Position numbers and translations under genes: made by a program. From contig NC_079209.1 in the NCBI RefSeq assembly GCF_026745355.1, positions 36,644,200-36,708,199 of the forward strand: a stretch of 64,000 nt of DNA, written 5' to 3'. Below are positions 23,610 to 37,947 of the stretch, in pieces. The notes below the pieces were generated by a model. The model had not been told where the DNA came from and did no database searches. It saw nothing but the letters and a program-made list of their open reading frames with translations. The stretch's first letter is position 1; each line of letters begins with the position of its first letter. This stretch comes from Beta vulgaris subsp. vulgaris (lineage: Eukaryota; Streptophyta; Magnoliopsida; Caryophyllales; Amaranthaceae).

Positions 23610-23865
23610 CTTCCTTTTTTTTTTTTTTTTTTTACGTGTTACACTTTAATATTTACACTATTTATAAATTTTAATTTGACTATTGTTTGTGATTTATCTG
23701 TGAATAAAAATATAGTCATATAGGATATTGTTAGATACGTCTTGATATGTAGTTTTTTAATATATACTTTTTATCATTATTACGAATACAAAATTAGAGA
23801 TATATGTCATCAAATTTTTACATTGGCATGCGTGAAAAGTGTAACATGTAAAAAAACGGAGGAAG
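23610..23865. mobile_element. Stowaway-type MITE upstream of the ARAD-like gene
   Basis: Ends CTTCCTTTTT...ACGTGTTACACTTT and AAAGTGTAACATGT...CGGAGGAAG are inverted repeats flanked by TA (23608-23609 and 23866-23867). Length is 256 bp. Its poly(T) run near the left end replaces the usual CCGTTT part of the terminal repeat. Confidence 0.82.
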
Positions 23866-23867
23866 TA

Positions 23868-24385
23868 TAAAGTTTTAGATAATGATAAATTAGTTTGGTT
23901 TTTAATAAACAACCTAAATTACTATGGTATGTAAATTGAGAATAATTTTTGCTACATGAGTGTCCGGGACAATGCTTTGGGTTGTTACTTTTCGTAACTT
24001 TTTGTCAAGTAAAGAAAAATTAACATAATAAGTAATTGAATGATTTTTGAAAAATGAACCCTTAAAAGTTTGGGGATGAAAGCAATAGCTTAAATTTCTA
24101 CAAGGAATTGGAGTAAGAGTTTATGTCTATAATAGTCTCTTGTTATTATCATAAAAAAGTTAGGTATCTAACTACTTGTGCAAATCTTTTAATAAGATAT
24201 AATTATAGGACCTTATGATAACTTAATTTAAATTATTAAACGATGTGTTATATTGGGTTAATGGTTAAACATTCACTTTTCATTTCAAAAGTCACATGTT
24301 TGATACCTTGTAACTGCACAACATTTTTTTAATTGAGGGTTTGACTTGAAAATAAAGCTTTGCATTAAAGCCTTATAGTAGAGTG
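23868..24385. other. Unrecognised AT-rich intergenic DNA
   Basis: No ORF, inverted end or long repeat seen. A tRNA-like phrase at 24256-24310 (GGGTTAATGGTTAAACATTC and CACATGTTTGATACC) loosely resembles pol III A and B boxes of a plant SINE but is too diverged to call. The last five bases (24381-24385, GAGTG) are the probable left target copy of the next element. Confidence 0.4.
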
Positions 24386-24919
24386 TGATGTGGAACTTAA
24401 TTGGTGTTTCAGATGGATATGGAGGTTTCTTGATTAAAAGAAATGGTTATGGATGTGTTTGAAAGGTGGATTGTAAGTGAATCTTGAAGGCAACGACTTC
24501 AAGTTTGGAAACAAGGCAACGACTTGGATCCTCTAGTCAAGCTAGTCTCATAAACATAGACAAAAGTATGCAAAGTAATACTCTCAATAATCTTTTAGAA
24601 AAATTCAACAGCTAACTATTATTACGAAAACAACGAAATATATTAATATATCCTAAGTCCTAATCCAACTAGAATTTGAACATATACAACTAGACTCCTC
24701 TAATCCTAATCCAACTTGGATTAGTTATAATCGACTCCTAAACGACTTGAATCATGTAAAATCCATCGTTTTAAGGACGTAGGCAAAACCATGATTCCTA
24801 CTAAAATAAAATATTAATCGAACTAACTAAAACATATAAATCGATAACTATAACTAACTAATACTACATCTAAGTGAACTAACTAACTATACTACGTCGG
24901 ATCCTCTTGTTCTACATCA
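24386..24919 (-). repeat. 3' LTR of the gag-protease element
   Basis: Matches the right LTR over its length, with GAAGGCAACGACTTCAAGTT and CAACTTGGATTAGTTATAA as landmarks. Differences are scattered, including a short repeat expansion of CATTAACAAAAACAAAAAC in the partner near 27530. The polyprotein frame ends inside this LTR. Confidence 0.88.
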
Positions 24920-25480
24920 TTCACCCCTTTTTGGAAAGAATTTGTCCCCAAATTCTCACCTGCAATATATGAACTTAGTGGGGATGAATAATCTGGCATT
25001 ATTGCTTCCTTGATATATAACATGTAGTGCACCTTCGCTTCCATTAACTCCCCTTCGAATTGAGAAGCCTTTACGAGCATATTGTTAATAATTGCAAAAT
25101 TTAACTTCTTGGGAGGTGAAGGTTGTAATCTATACCTCTTATTCTCCTTAGTAACCGAATAAATGTTTCTCTTCCCCGCATGGTTCACATCTCTCATTCA
25201 CTACCAAGGTCTTCCTAAGAGTACCGCACAAGCACTCATGGGGATGACATTACACCAAAGTTCATCTTGATAAGCTCCTATAGAAAAAGCTACAAGCGCT
25301 TGTTTCTTCACCTTGATAGAATCATTATCATTCAATCAGTTAAGGTTGTAAGGATTTGGATGTTCTCTAGTGGGTAATTTTAAGGCACTCACCATCTTTG
25401 AAGATGCTACGTTAGCACAAGACCTATTATCAATTATTAGCTTACAAGATCTCCCTTTAACTAAGCATCGTGTGTAGAAT
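24892..25480 (-). pseudogene. Gypsy protease and linker fused to the polyprotein C-terminus
   Basis: The minus strand from about 25480 encodes CKLIIDNRSCANVASSKMV, the aspartic-protease region (normally D-G-G/S-C), then VAFSIGAYQDELWCNVIPMS and VLLGRPW, broken by stops near 25200 and 25340. A frame from 25197 continues GKRNIYSVTKENKRYRLQP, the usual protease-RT linker, then YIKEAIMPDYSSPLSSYIAG. It ends ENLGTNSFQKGVNDVEQE, which resembles the final residues of complete polyproteins after integrase. The join skips all of RT, RNase H and integrase while keeping the frame. Confidence 0.72.
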
Positions 25481-25488
25481 AGATTTTC

Positions 25489-26700
25489 CTACTTTTGTTC
25501 TTCATCCTCTAATGATGCAGCGTGGGTTCTAAGTAATCTCCTTAAGATTAGGGTATCCTTATCTGGAGCAGCTTCTTGTAGTTCTTGATCTTCCCACTTA
25601 TCATCATCTTCAAAATCCGACTCCCCTTCTTTAGTTTCCCCCTGTTCCTCAAGGCATGCACGTTCCTCCTCTTCCCTTTGTTGAGCAAGGAAATTCACTA
25701 GGGTTCTATGATCTTTAGGGTGATAGTGATCTTTGTGGACAATCACGTGAGATATGGCCAAAACCTTGACAATTATAGCATTGTTTCTTAGCCAAGGTAG
25801 CATGTTTCGGGCTAATACACAATTTTGGCTTTGGTTTAGGTTTGAATTTAGATGAGGAAGATGATGGTTGTGTAGAGTTATTATAGGTAGGCTTATTTTT
25901 ATAGGAAGTGGAATAGGAGTTGTATCCTTCCCCTTGCTCACTTCCTTCTCTTGCTTCTCAAATCTCTCGGTCAACCTAAGCACATCATCAAAAAAAAAAA
26001 AAAAAATAGTTGGACGTCTCTACTTTGTTGGTTGTGGAGGGCCTTAAAACATTAATGAATCGCCCAATCTTCATCTCTTCTTTATTGTCCAACTCACACA
26101 AAATACACAACTTCTCAAACTCCTTAGTATACTCAGCCACACTCTTGGAATTTTATTGAATTTGGTTGAGCTTTATTTAGGAATTGGTCTTGAAGATATT
26201 CACGAGGGATGAATGTCTTCTTGAGTTGCCTCTTCAACTCGGACCAATTATCAATATTTGGATCACCATCCCTTATTCTCTTGTTCCTCAAACTTTCGAA
26301 ACATATACTAGCACACCTAGTAATCTTCAAGTGTGCAACTTTGAAAGCGTTTTGTTCATCGAAGCCCTTATAGTCCATTAACTTCTCAAACTGTCAAATC
26401 CACTCTCGGAGATCCTCAACGTCTCCTTCACCCATAAACTCCTTCAACTCCATGAGTTTGAAATCTCTCTCACTCTCTACTAGAGTCCTTATTGGTGGCT
26501 CCCTAGTTGAACGCCCTTATTCTCCTTATTCTTCCAGATTTTTAGCCAAAGATTCAACCTATTGGTTGGTTATTTTTTATGGATTCATTGATGGAGGTAA
26601 AACTATCATTAAAATCCTTCATCATATTCGCCATCATAGCTTGCAATTCTTCTCGAGTCATAGGAGTCCCATGATAAAGAAAGTCTCAACAAACTGACTC
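25489..26700 (-). pseudogene. Gypsy gag, broken
   Basis: Pieces on the minus strand include ISRD-type capsid text (26378-26133: FDEQNAFKVAHLKI, NWSELKRQLKKTFIPREYLQ) and a zinc knuckle CYNCQGFGHISRDC near 25800-25740 (CX2CX4HX4C). After it comes an acidic tail (EGESDFEDDDKWEDQE). A poly(A) run at 25990-26006 and several frame changes interrupt the gene. Confidence 0.75.
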
Positions 26701-26772
26701 AACTTAGGAAATTCGTAAATTCTTCAAAACACGGCCACAACTTGTGAAATTTGGACACAATCTAGCCTTATA

Positions 26773-27030
26773 CTTCTTCCGTTTCAAAATTGTTGCACCG
26801 TTTGCTTTTTCACGTTTGCCAAGACGATTTTTTGAACGTTAATATCTTTAATTGCGTATACGTAAAAATTATAAAAAGAATATATTTGAAATCCTCGTAT
26901 TGAGACGAATTTAACAACATCCAACTTGACTATATTTTTTCTTATATAATAGTGAGAGAAAGCTTGTCAAAGTTGGTTGATGAATAGTGACCAAATGCCA
27001 AATGGTGCAACTATTTTGAAATGGAAGAAG
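26773..27030. mobile_element. Stowaway-type MITE inside the gag-protease element
   Basis: Ends CTTCTTCCGTTTCAAAATTG and the complement CTTCTTCCATTTCAAAATAG are inverted repeats with TA on both sides (26771-26772, 27031-27032). Length is 258 bp. The inner segment TTGAGACGAATTTAACAACA matches the family copy at 2509-2770. Confidence 0.85.
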
Positions 27031-27359
27031 TATGACGTAAGACTTTAGTTAAAATTTTGTAGCAAAATTTGTTCTCAAGCTCTGGTAATCTTTGTTTTAC
27101 TACCGTTGTTCTTGATTCCAGCGGTTCTTGCACTCCTTCAAAGAATTGTCTCGAAAATATATCAAAACCCCTCGAAATCTCGTGAACTTTTAACAAAATA
27201 AACTAGACAGGATGTAGTCTAGTTTAGGATCAAAAGGCTTCGAAATATTCGAAGTATGCTGTGAGTTCGAGGCCCTCAAAGTTACTGTAAAGGTTGGGAT
27301 GAATACTGACAGCAAAACAAGCATCGCCCTGGGATCTTGGGCAAATCCCTGATACCACT

Positions 27360-27910
27360 TGATGTGGGACTTGGTGTTCCATATGAATATGGAGGTTTCT
27401 TGATTGAAAGAAACGGTTATGGATGTATTTGAAAGGTGGATTGTGAGTGAATCTTGAAGGCAACGACTTCAAGTTTGGAAACAAGGCAACGACTTGGATC
27501 CTCTAGTCAAGCTAGTCTCATAAACATAAACATTAACAAAAACAAAAACAAAAGTGTTCAAAGCAATACTCTCAACAATCTTTAAGCAAAATTCAACAAC
27601 TAACTATTATTACGAAAAGAACGAAATATATAATACATGCTAAGTCCTGATCCAACTAGAATTAGAACAACTAGACTCCTCTAATCATAATCCAACTTGG
27701 ATTAGTTATAACCGACTCCTAAATAACTTGAATCATGTAAAATCCGTCGTTTTAATAACGTAGGCAAAACCATGATTCCTACTAAAACAAAACATAACAA
27801 AACAATAATTGGACTAACTAAAACACATGAATCATTAACTATAACTAATTAATACTACGTCTAAGTGAACTAACTAACTATACTACGTAGGATCCTCTTG
27901 TTCCGCATCA
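27360..27910 (-). repeat. 5' LTR of the gag-protease element
   Basis: Starts TGATGTGGGACTTGG directly beside the primer-binding site and ends CCGCATCA. The following GCGTG is the likely right target copy. Confidence 0.88.
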
Positions 27911-28749
27911 GCGTGTCATGTGGCTCACAAAGTTTCTTATGAACACCTTTTAATATATTAGTATAGATTTATATACTATTGGATAGTGCTCGAAAATATG
28001 CTCCGAAATAAAATACATCTACAATATAATTTTTGTACATACATAAAATTGTCTCCCTATTTTAGTAACTTATGTTGACTACTACCTCCGTCTAATTGGT
28101 CCATATCGAAGAAAGAATAAAGATTGAGTCTTAAATAACATATTTCAAGCTCAATGTCATTCTCTAGCCCATTTCTAAACCCACTTTCAAAACCGTTTCA
28201 AGATAATTTTTGAATCCTTTTTCGAAAACCTTTTTAAATATAATTTTATTAAAGCCCATTTGATGCAACCCCTATACTATCCCATTTTAATTACTGAAAA
28301 TTTTATTAATTATCTAAGATATCTTTTACAGAAATTTTTTTTCTCCATGCATGGTTTTTACATTATATATATGACTCGTTAGTTTGGTGGGGGCTAACTT
28401 TTCAACAATCAACAATTCTCACATCAAAATACCAACCTACAACACCTAAATACCCATTCTATCGCACTTTCTTATACCTCCTATTTTCCTCACGCCTAAT
28501 ACAAAAATACCCTCTCACTTTAGGGGTTTCCTTCGTGAAGAGGGTCCTTTAATGTTTTTCTATTTCATACCTTACTGGAAAATACAAAAATACCCTATAT
28601 CTCTCCCCATATCCATATTATTATTATCACTTATTACTTGCTAATCCTTTATTCTTATATTCACCTAATGCGTAATCATAAGCAGCACTTTAAGCCACTC
28701 TTCATCTTTTCAATTATCATCATCTCCAATACATATCATCATCTCCAAT

Positions 28750-28823
<74 letters not shown>

Positions 28824-28925
28824 TGTGTGTGTGCGCGCTCGCGCACAGTAATGAAATTTTTTATCTTAAGATTTGAATATTTAGCTTTTTATGCAGCCAA
28901 TGAGTCAAGTGACTCAAATCCTCGA
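27911..28925. other. Intergenic DNA with AT microsatellite
   Basis: AT-rich and without genes. A truncated Stowaway-like start (CTACCTCCGTCTAATTGGTCC near 28081) has no matching right end. From 28748 to 28818 there is a (TA)n tract, followed by TGTGTGTGCGCGCTCGCGCA, a short near-palindrome. The last five bases (28921-28925, CTCGA) are a target-site copy. Confidence 0.55.
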
Positions 28926-30004
28926 TGTAATCCCCTGTAAATTTATGGATTTTATAAATGTATTTAAATGTAGATTTATTTATATTTAAATATATTTTAG
29001 TATTTAAATGATTTATTTCTTCAAAAGTTGACTATCTGAAAGTCAAAGGAATTAGTTTTGATGATTTAAAGAAGTTAAACATTTTGTCTAAGCATGTTTT
29101 GAAAAATATTTGAAAAGCTTAAAATACTTTTTGGATGTGGCAAAGGATTCCTAATTGGGTATGAGGAACCCAAACACCACTTTCATCAATTATTAAACTT
29201 TTGTTTGAGCCAATCACCTTTTCCTAAGTCCACAAGGGGAAACTATAAAAACCCCATAAATCCCAAATAATTTCCACACAACTTATTTTTTCTCTCTCCT
29301 CCTTCTCCCAAATATTTCGGCCCTCTCCCTCTCTTTTTTCTCTCTCTCGCCAATCTCCTTCTCCATCCCATCGGTCGACCATCGTCGCCGCCCAACTGGC
29401 AGCAGCAGCCGCCAACCACCGCCACCCGTCCTCTTGTTCTGGTGCCTTCTTTCCTCCTCTTCCTTTGCTTTGGTTAATTTCTTCCTCCTCAAGTTTTTTT
29501 CAATGCAAAGTTTATGTTTTTAAAATTTGTTTTAATAAAGATTATGTTTAAAGTTATAATTTGATTGTGAATCTAAGTTTATATAATTTATGTATTGGAG
29601 AAATAAAAATGCATATTTACGTATTATGTTTGGATTGGATTTTGAATTATCAAAGCATGGATTTTTAGAGTTCTAAAGGTTGGAAAATCATAGTAGTATA
29701 TCATAGTTTATGAGATTGATTATGCTTATGCTTTTAAATATTTTTAAGCATGTTTTAAAAGAGTTTTAATATATAATATGTTGCTGAAAATTTGAAAAGA
29801 GTATTGTTGATGGAGTTTTATGATTTTAAAACATGAGTTTTGAGAGTTTTTGACAACTAATATAGTAGTACTATACTATAATGGGAAAGGTTTTTATACA
29901 CTTTTAAGATGGGTTTAAGTATTTTATTATTGCTGTAAATTTATAAGGGATTGATTGTGGATTTATATTGGTTGTTTTAGGTTAAATTTTTTTTTTTAGG
30001 TGAC

Positions 30005-31725
<1,721 letters not shown>

Positions 31726-33470
31726 AACTCCCCCAAGTTAAACCTTTGCTTGTCCTCAAGCAAATAAGACATGAACATGAATATGATTGCTTCACCCCTT
31801 TATATATGAAAACAGAGATTTAAATCTTTTGTAAAGCTCATAAATCATTCAAGCAGGCACAATTCAAGTTCAACTGTTCAGATTACTCTATTTACCAATC
31901 GCCCAAATAACCAATCCAATGCAGCTGCCTTATATGACATACAAATCTCGAAAAGGCACTCACTGGGTGTCACTCCTCTCGACATTTTTGTGGCAGGCAA
32001 AAGATGTGCCCGATCACTCACCATTTCAACCATAATAACCCTTCCCACTCACACTCTCATGTGTTTAGAAAGGTGATAATGTCACTCAACCTAATCATGT
32101 CGACTCAAGTAGCGAACGTACTCTTTAACCTTGACAAACTGACCACATCAATCCGATAGACAATGTAAGCGCAAGCTCAAGAGGACTTTTTCAGGGTTGT
32201 AATGGGGCTTAGGTATGGGTATGGATTATGTATGGGAAATGTGGTGGAAAAACCAAGAATAGGGGAGCACAAGTTACTAGAAGTATCAACCTGAATATAG
32301 CCAATAACAGTGTCCCAATTCTATAAATCACAAAATTTTCAATAAACTCATCCTTGAAGCAGTGTGATGAATTTTTTTTCTTTGCAAGCACTTGTAAAAG
32401 AAATAATTTTTTTACTTTTTGTTCGTTTTTTTTTTCAATCTTTCTTTCTCTTTCTCTTTGCATTTTTTTTTTTAATTCCATAATCACATGTATTTCACTT
32501 TGCTCATTTTTTCTTTTTCTCAACTTTTGTACCTTAATACAATCATCTCCATCCAAAGTAACTCATAAAAAACTATCTCAGATACTAACTCAAACATATG
32601 CTCCCCCAAGCTAGGCTTGGGATTAATATCAAGACAAGGGCCATGGGCATGTAATGAGGTTTAGTAAATGAAACAGTCATTAGGCTCAGCGGGGCTAAGG
32701 AGGATGATAGTATATCACAAAAATCACTTTCAGGCTAAAGATCAGACAAAAGAACGCCTCTATCACAACAATTGCCACAAGTCATCAGATATCAATGAGT
32801 ACGTTGTCAAAGTCAAGATCAGTCAGCTAATGAGGAACTAACACACAAGAAAACAGAATGGATATAGAAATGAATCCATTGGCAAGAATGAATCCTCACA
32901 GTCTAACCAATTCAAGTATGCAGTCAAGATAAGCGCTTTATCATCAAAACTCATTGAGGTCAAGGCATTTAGAGTTCACTTCCAGCATCACAATCTCAAG
33001 TGCCCAACTATCCAGATAAAGAGCCCAAATATACTTTCAAAGAACATCATGGGGCACAGGAAGCAATCACACCAATCCAGTCAAATCGTATTTTTGGTAT
33101 TTTTTCAGCAATATTTGTTTTTTTTTTTTTTTGTCTGAAAGCAAATAAATCTGGCCTAAGAAAGCAAAAAATCTACACTAAAAGGTAGTAAAAGAGAGAA
33201 AATACATACAAAAATCCTCCCCCAAGCTGAACGTGGCAATGTCCTCAGTGCCGCAAGATGAACTATAGGACTATGCTTAGAGGAAAAATTATAGTTAGTA
33301 CGCTCCCGCTCCTCACTCTCTAAAAGGGAAAAATGAAAAAAATAATAAGAAAAAAAAAAAAAAAAAAAAACTACGGGTTGCCTCCCGCTTAGCGCTGGTT
33401 TATAAAGGTCCCGCACGACCATATTACCTCCTCAATCTCAAATCGGAGGGCTTGGCAATGAGTGCCCCCT
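31726..33470 (-). other. Noncoding 3' region of the Athila element with polypurine-like boxes
   Basis: On the minus strand the LTR-side polypurine tract is ACTTGGGGGAGTT (about 31726-31738), preceded by TTGAGGACAAGCAAAGG. Similar boxes are AGCTTGGGGGAG at 32601-32612 and at about 33217-33228, the latter preceded by CTGAGGACA. The stretch 32185-32290 (GGTTGTAATGGGGCTTAGGT and following) resembles 49795-49900 in the other Athila-related element. ORFs here are low-complexity (poly-T and poly-A rich). Confidence 0.65.
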
Positions 33471-33472
33471 CA

Positions 33473-33947
33473 TCAAACATTTTCCTCCTGCAGCAAGTTT
33501 TGCTCAAGCATAGGAGACTTAACAGCATTGGTTAGTTTAAAAGTGACATTATCATCACCAACACTCAAAGTTAAAGACCCAGACTTGACATCTATAACAG
33601 CACCAGCGTACACAAAAAGGCCTACCAAGAATAATAGGAATTTGGGCATCCTCCTCCATATCAAGCACCACAAAATCAACAGGAATATAAAACTTTCCCA
33701 CCCTAACAGGGACGTCTTCTAAAACACCTAGAGGGTATTTTATAGAACGATCGGCCATTTGCAAAGTAATTTGAGTGCACTTAAGTGCTCCCATATTCAG
33801 TTTCTTATAAACAGATAAAGGCATGACAGACACAGAAGCACCTAAATCACACAATGCCTTATCTATAAATAATGCACCTACATGGCAAGGGATGGAAAAA
33901 CTACCAGGATCCTTCAACTTATGGGGTTCTATTTTGTAAAACAGCAC
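33473..33947 (-). pseudogene. Athila aspartic protease, broken
   Basis: The frame 33947-33555 reads KLKDPGSFSIPCHVGALFID, then KALCDLGASVSVMPLSVYKK with the protease active site as D-L-G-A (usually D-S/T-G or D-L-G-A in Athila), then ADRSIKYPLGVLEDVPVRVG and IPIILGRPF. A frameshift near 33600 moves the end into another frame (AVIDVKSGSLTLSVGDDNV). It normally cuts gag and pol products. Confidence 0.82.
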
Positions 33948-35785
33948 TACACTCTTCAGTTAGAGCGACTCGATCTACCCCACCAAAGTCTTTCTTTTTA
34001 GTAATCATGTCTTTCAAAAACTTAGCATAAACAGGCACTTGAGAAATAAGTTCAGTAAAAGGAATTGTTACCTCAAGGTTCTTGACCATAGTCAAGAACT
34101 TACCAAGTTGTTGATCGACCTTCGACTTCTGCATCCTATGGGGAAAAGGTAGCCTTGGTGTAATAGGCGTTTCAGAAACCTTTTCCTTCCGCTTTCCTGT
34201 CTGATCTTCCTTAGCTAGTTCGACCTCAGACATCGAACTCTTCTTCGCTTCTTCCTCTACCACCTCTTTCTCCTTGCTAGAGCAGCATCATCATGGGCAT
34301 GGGAGGAGCATCATAAACAGTGCCGCTACGAAGTGTAACGCATTGACAGTCTCCTTTGGGATGGGTTGCCCGGCAGATGACCTGGTTGCCTCTGTGCATT
34401 ATTTTCGCCACTGAGCAAGTTGAGCTCCAAGTGTTTGGTAGTGTTCTTCACTCCTTGATGCTCTCCTCATGTTTTTCTGCATAGAAACCATCATTTTCAT
34501 TAGATCAGACATAGTAGGTCTTGAGAGTTACATTTGAGAAGTTTGCTGCTGATAGCCTTGATGTGAAGGCCTAATGAAACCAGGAGAGGGGTTCTGAGGA
34601 GCCCCTTGATAATATTGTTGTCTAGCAGCATGTGGTGGTTGGTAGGAAGATTGTGGTGGAGGTTGAGGATTCTGAACATTGTTGTTCTTGTAGGAAAAAT
34701 TAGGATGATCTCTCCAACCTGGGTTGTATGTGTTAGAGTATGGGTTGTGTGGAGGTCTCTGCTGAAAAACATTTGCATGCGCCATTTGATTCGATCAGGT
34801 TGATTGTAGCAACAATCATGACCAAAGTGGCCTTGTACACCACACACTTCACAAAAGGAAGAAGTAATAGGAGTCATGGAAGACATCGCATTAATACTCA
34901 CCAGAGGAGTACTAGACTGCAAAGATTTCAGTGAGTCCATCTTCATGCTCAACTGGGCTACTTGTGAAGACAACAAGGCATATGCATCAACATCCAACTT
35001 TTTCTTTGTAATAGTCCTGGAAGAACTATGATCATTCTCTGCTAAGTTGGCCAAAAAATTATACCCTTCATCCACCTCCTTTTCTAAGAAGACTCCCCCT
35101 GCAGATGAATCAATTGTACTCTTGATATGGGGTTGTAGACCATTGTAGAATGCTTGGGTGATGAACCACTTATCCAGATTGTGGTGTGGGCATTCTCTCT
35201 GCAGATCCTTGAACCTATTCCATGCTTCCTTCAGTGTTTCATCGGGTTCTTGTTGGAAGGTGGCAAGCTTATGTCTTATTTCTGCAGTCTTGGTGGGAGG
35301 GTAGTACTCTTTCAGGAATGCTTCAGATATAGCACTCCACTCAGTTTCATTAACATCGTTCAGCCACTTCTGTGCCTTGTCCTTTAATGAAAATTCAAAG
35401 ACCATGACCTTCAACTGATCAGGAGTGACCCCTTGGTGCTTAACGGTACGACAGAGTTGTTGAAACCGTTGTAAATGATTTGCAGGGTCTTCAGATGGAT
35501 GCCACCAAACTGATTCTGCTGGATCATATTAATGAGGCAGGCTTGATTTCGAAGTTGACTGCTTGTATATCAGGCATAGTAGGGCCTGTGGGAACATTGC
35601 CAGGAGAAGGTACCCCATAAGACTTCAATGACTTAGGAGGCATAATTGGTTCTGTTGGTTCTTCCGTGGTTTTTCCTGATTAGCAGACTGCTTTTTCTTC
35701 TTTTGTGTCTTCTTGAGCTGCCGGATGGTTTTCTCAAGATCAGGATCAGTCGAACTGGAGAACCTGTTCTTTTAGACCTGGGCAT
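33919..35785 (-). pseudogene. Athila gag, broken
   Basis: A likely start ATG at 35785 opens a lysine-rich N-terminus (MPRSKRTGSPV), soon frameshifted. The longest frame (35414-34500, 304 residues) has FSLKDKAQKWLNDVNETEWS, YPPTKTAEIRHKLATFQQEP, DETLKEAWNRFKDLQRECPH and FYNGLQPHIKSTIDSSAGG, the capsid text of Athila gag. A zinc finger CEVCGVQGHFGHDC follows. A frameshift at about 34780 moves the tail into a Q/P-rich frame (34785-34528). The segment 34263-33919 encodes the linker to protease. Several stops show the copy is inactive. Confidence 0.85.
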
Positions 35786-35923
35786 AAAAGAAACAAAGAA
35801 AAATGTGCAGTGAGATGGCCTCAATTGGAACTTGAAGTTCCAATGAGACAGCAAGAAATAGTCAAATAATTAATCAGAAAGCTATAGAAACTAGCCGTCT
35901 CCCCGGCAACGGCGCCAAAAACT

Positions 35924-37424
35924 TGATGTGGTTTAAAATATACCATAAGTGCATCGTGTCTGTTTAGCAGAAACTGGAAAATACAGGTCGATCGACAGGG
36001 AGAGGAGTTCTACAGATTTATGTCAATTATCTAACTACTTCCAGAGAGGAAAATAATTGAGAATATAATAACTAACTAGAAATAAAGCAGAAAAATGAGA
36101 ATTTATCAAATAATTAAAACCTAGGGCAATCGATCGGTCCACCATGCTTATACCAGTTTAATCAATATAATATAGTTCAACAACACTTGGATTGAGGTTC
36201 GAATAAATGAAGTATTTCGTTAATCCTTGGTCAGGCATTAACAACTCCTAGATTAACATATGCCAGTACGGTCGTTCAACATAATCAAATCTACCTATTG
36301 TAATAAGCCTCTAATGAATATGATCTTTCGATTCTAATTCTTATTAGCTAAACATAACTCATGATATTGCCAATTACATGAATTAAAAAGTATAACAAAT
36401 CAACAGGAATTATTCTATTAATCCAATTATTGAAGAACATCAAACCACAATAAAAAGGTATAAACATGGCTTCCCTCTCTAAACCCTAGAAATAGACTAC
36501 TCACTGATTATAATAAAGAACTCAATAAACATGATCAAAGTAAAAAATTCATTAAATTAAATAAAGTAAAGAAGAATACCGAATGATTGAAGAACAATGA
36601 AAAGGAAATCGACGATCTATATAATCTTCAATGTAAAAGTTCAACAAAACTCGAGAAAATAAACTAAGTATTTTGGCCCTAAAAACGTATATAATGAGAT
36701 AGATAAACGAAAATACTAAAAACCTATTTATACTATTTACAAAACCGGCTAAAAAACCCGAAAAAACGCGTCCCGAGAAACCGCCCGGTCGACCGACGGT
36801 GATTCACAACTTACGACAAAAAAGCAAATCCGCCCGGTCGATCGGGCGAACCCGCCCGGTCGGGCGTGTAAGCAAATTTTCCCATTTGGTCGCCCGGTTT
36901 ACCGGGCTAACATTCCTTGACTTTTGGTGAAAAAATAATTTCGCCCGGTCGGGAAAAACCGCCCGGTCGACCGGGCGGAGAAACAGTGATTTTGCGTCAA
37001 CTTGTGAAGGCTGTATCTCTCAAACCAGATGTCGGATTGGGGCGTGTGACCTATCATTGGAAATCCCTTGAAGTCTAGTTTGCAACCCAATTAGAATTTT
37101 GTGATTATCGATTGTATATCAAACGTTATGGCTAAAATAGTAAACAGGTGTCAGTTTTGACACTTCGTTCACTAACTCTTTGTTTCATTCTAACTCGAAA
37201 TCGTCCCGAATGGATGCATTGTGATCCTTGAGCAATATATCTTCATCTTCCATGATTGATAAGTTTGATCTTAGGTAATCATAATCAATTTGCATCAAAG
37301 TAACCTGAAAATGATCAAAACACGCAAACGGGGAGTAGTAGAGCACAACTTACGTAATTCATTCCATTATGCACCTAAATGCTCTAAAAGGAGTTCTAAA
37401 TGCAATCAAAATGCATCTAAAAAC

Positions 37425-37455
<31 letters not shown>

Positions 37456-37511
37456 GTATATATATATATGTATATATATATGTATATATATATGTATATA
37501 TTATATATATG

Positions 37512-37542
<31 letters not shown>

Positions 37543-37557
37543 GTATATATATATTAT

Positions 37558-37600
<43 letters not shown>

Positions 37601-37607
37601 CATATTA
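35924..37607 (-). repeat. 5' LTR of the Athila gag-protease element
   Basis: 1.68 kb, very similar to 30005-31725 with small indels. Palindrome cluster at 36780-36980; microsatellite at 37425-37599. The outer end is CATATTA, then the target copy GTGAC. Confidence 0.9.
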
Positions 37608-37879
37608 GTGACTTTTAAGGTTGTGAAAGTGGCCACTCAATTTGTCTACACAAGGTACGTACATACCTATGTGTTGATTAGATTAGTATCATGATTCTAA
37701 TAAGGATGAGAATTATGTAGTATCATGTATAGGAAACTATTTTGGTTCATATGTGATTTTTATTAAGTTGGATTTGCATGTTTTATGTCGTTGTGTAAAC
37801 TTGTCAGTTATGATATTTATATTATGTTTGTATGGTATATTGAGGCAAGCATATGGGATATGGTAACTTTATTTTATTA

Positions 37880-37947
<68 letters not shown>

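Larger units (their letters stand above)
24386..27910 (-). mobile_element. Ty3/gypsy element retaining gag and protease only
   Basis: LTRs at 24386-24919 (534 bp) and 27360-27910 (551 bp) begin TGATGTGG and end TACATCA or CGCATCA. Flanks GAGTG and GCGTG differ by one base and are the likely TSD. The primer-binding site (minus strand TGGTATCAGGG, about 27347-27357) sits inside the right LTR, so the element runs on the minus strand. Only 2.44 kb lies between the LTRs. It encodes gag (with zinc knuckle) and the protease region, then jumps to the polyprotein's C-terminal tail; RT, RNase H and integrase are missing. A Stowaway MITE lies in the leader/gag-upstream part. Confidence 0.88.

Noticed and set aside
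24241..24340. Possible SINE with A and B box-like words
   Set aside because: The words GGGTTAATGGTTAAAC and CACATGTTTGATACC differ too much from pol III consensus and no element ends were found.
28081..28160. Fifth Stowaway MITE
   Set aside because: A left end-like sequence is present but no matching right end or TA pair could be found.
29224..29492. Three overlapping minus-strand frames rich in E, K and R
   Set aside because: They are the complement of the pyrimidine-rich leader after the TATA box of the solo LTR.
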